64,000 nt of DNA from Pyricularia pennisetigena (lineage: Eukaryota; Ascomycota; Sordariomycetes; Magnaporthales; Pyriculariaceae). This document shows, piece after piece, positions 62,525 to 64,000 of this stretch. Every line of letters starts with the position of its first letter. The first letter of the stretch is position 1. The notes under the pieces were generated by a model. It was given only the letters and a program-made list of their open reading frames with translations. It ran no database searches and was not told the origin of the DNA. Both the position numbers and the translations under genes were made by a program. The DNA is taken from positions 3,781,030 to 3,845,029 of the forward strand of contig NC_043740.1 in assembly GCF_004337985.1 (NCBI RefSeq), given 5' to 3'.

Positions 62525-64000
62525 ATGCCCGTCGAAATAGCGCTCAACACGCCGCTGGCGGATGCCTTAACAAGTGCCATCCAGCCCAAGCTGGTTGAGG
62601 TCGGCTGGGGCACGGGCGGCGCCGATGATTCAGCTCTCGCCGAGTACATTATTTTGATGTTGGTCAACGGCAAGACTCAGGAGGAAATCGCAGCAGAGCT
62701 GGCGGGAGATCTACTGAGCCTTGGCCCCGACGACCCCAACGCGCTTGAATTTGCGAAATGGCTGTTTGAGCAGATTGCTGTCCTCAATGGGCAGAGCGCA
62801 CAGAATGGCGATGCCGATGCGATGTCATCAACATCACCAGGAGATGATCAAGACATGGACATGACCATGGCTTCGGAAGGAGCCGTCCAAGTCTCTGCGT
62901 ATGTCTATTCACTGCAGCCCCTGCTCATTTATCAAGAGCAAAACCTTGAATACTGACAATTCTTTAGTCCTACTGGTCCCAAGGCGATGCGAAATGGAAA
63001 CATGAACATTCGGGGAAATGCCAACCGAGACAGGAGGATGATGGGCCAGATAAACCGCGCGATGGACAGGACACAAGAAAGCGTGCTCCATCGCACACGC
63101 GGCAACGACAGGATCAACAGCCATGCCCGCGGGCCACCCAGCGGACCGCGGGGTGGCATGGCCGGCGGTATGCGACAACAGCGCGGTGGAATGAACCCCA
63201 GGGCGGCGAGCATTGCGCACGGAATGGCTGCAGCAATGGGCGGAGGCATGCAACAAGGAGGAGGGCCTGGTATGAATGGTGGCATGGCAGGCATGAACAA
63301 TGGATGGATGCCCCCACAAGGCCAGGATCTCCAGATGGGGCTCTTCCAGATGTTGGAGCAGCAAAACCAGATGATGGCTCACTTGCAACAACAGCTGAAC
63401 CAGCAAAGCATGATGCAGTCACGTGGAGGGTACAACCAGCGCGGTGGGCGTGGCGGCAAGCCTCTGTCTGAGCGGGTGCAACATCAAAACAAGCACAATA
63501 ACAACAACGTCCGCCAAGGACAAACGGACCAGAACGGTGGCGAGCAAAAAGCCTCGGAAAATTCGCAAAACGGCAGCGTCGGGGGCGAAGATACCGAGAT
63601 GGGCCAAGCCAAGCGGGACCCCAAGGAGACGGTATGCAAGTTCAACCGCAACTGCTCTAACAAGGATTGCAAGTTTGCACACCAGTCCCCAGCGGCGCCG
63701 CCAGGGATCACAGTCGACGTGACGGACGTGTGCACGTACGGAGCGGCCTGCAAAAACCACAAGTGTGTCGGCTCACACCCGTCACCGGCCACCAGGACGG
63801 CGCACAACCAACAGCAGGACTGCAAGTTCTTTCCCAACTGCACGAACCCGCACTGCACCTTCAGGCATCCTAGCATGCCACCCTGTCGAAACGGTGGCGA
63901 CTGCTCCGTCGAGGGCTGCAAGTTTACGCATGTAAAGACTATGTGCAAATTCCGCCCATGCACGAACCGCTACTGCCCTTTCAAGCACGAGGAGGGCCAG
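62525..64000 (+). CDS. nab2: Nab2-like nuclear poly(A) RNA-binding protein, 3' end cut by window
   Basis: CCCH zinc-finger protein binding poly(A) RNA for tail-length control and mRNA export. Partial: exons 62525-62898 and 62968-64000 (window edge), intron of 69 bp; at least 468 aa. The N-terminal domain (PLADALTSAIQPKLVEVGWG, AEYIILMLVNGKTQEEIAAE) matches the PWI-like Nab2 N-domain. It is followed by an Arg/Gly segment (RGPPSGPRGGMAGGMRQQRG), a Met/Gly-rich stretch and a Gln-rich stretch like the yeast QQQP region. Fingers of form C-X5-C-X4-C-X3-H start at Cys348 (CKFNRNCSNKDCKFAH), then CTYGAAC, CKFFPNC and CRNGGDC. A fifth, CKFRPC, has X4 spacing. Known Nab2 proteins carry seven fingers, so more probably lie beyond the edge. 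Start ATG gives MPVEIALNTPLADAL. Confidence 0.92.

Overview
The window is nuclear DNA of a filamentous ascomycete (Pezizomycotina). The evidence is the gene structure: short introns of mostly 60-220 bp with GTAAGT/GTATGT/GTGAGT donors and TAG/CAG acceptors, many near the 5' end, with compact intergenic DNA rich in poly-T/poly-A. The gene set also fits: a Zn2Cys6 regulator, a CreB-type deubiquitinase, a CRH-type GH16 enzyme with a GPI-anchor signal, a CYP52-like P450 and an SWIRM/HMG-box LSD1. Sordariomycetes is likely. A Magnaporthales relative is a guess from the recurring ACCTA/TAGGT-rich intergenic motif. Nearly all loci are spliced, so the coordinates below span introns; exon boundaries were worked out by hand and checked for reading phase.

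Layout. 0-5 kb: Zn2Cys6 transcription factor (-), a small CBS-domain protein (-), mitochondrial phosphate carrier (+). 7.2-13.9 kb: CreB/UBP9-13-type ubiquitin hydrolase (+), the tiny four-exon YOS1 gene (-), and ALG12 mannosyltransferase (+) divergent from YOS1. 13.9-21 kb: a 7.1 kb stretch with no recognisable gene, leading to an unrecognised 428-aa Ser-rich protein (+). 24.4-32 kb: CaM-dependent protein kinase (-), UBE2W/Ubc16-like E2 (+), VPS33 (+). 32.9-43.4 kb: LSD1-type histone demethylase (+), ATP synthase gamma subunit (-), DNA topoisomerase I (+). 44.3-45.6 kb: CRH-like GH16 enzyme (-). A 4.5 kb gene-poor stretch holds at most one weak ORF. 50.2-59.8 kb: Aro8-like aminotransferase (+), CYP52-like P450 (-), GH20 beta-N-acetylhexosaminidase (-). 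62.5 kb to the end: Nab2-like poly(A)-binding CCCH protein, cut off by the window edge.

Most genes are core housekeeping functions: secretion and glycosylation (YOS1, ALG12, VPS33), ubiquitin (CreB, UBE2W), mitochondrial energy (phosphate carrier, ATP3), chromatin, DNA topology and RNA (LSD1, TOP1, NAB2), and cell-wall remodelling (CRH, hexosaminidase). I see no secondary-metabolite cluster, CRISPR array, intact transposon, tRNA or rRNA.

The points most worth a second look are the unusual gene architectures (a 14-nt exon that splits the catalytic Cys codon of the deubiquitinase, a 7-nt first exon in the kinase, a frame-preserving stop-free intron in ALG12) and the unknown 428-aa protein with a PP1-docking-like motif, two uORF candidates and a very long gene-free upstream region. 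There are two short N gaps, at 23363-23364 and 52835-52836. I did not find a convincing new multi-gene system.
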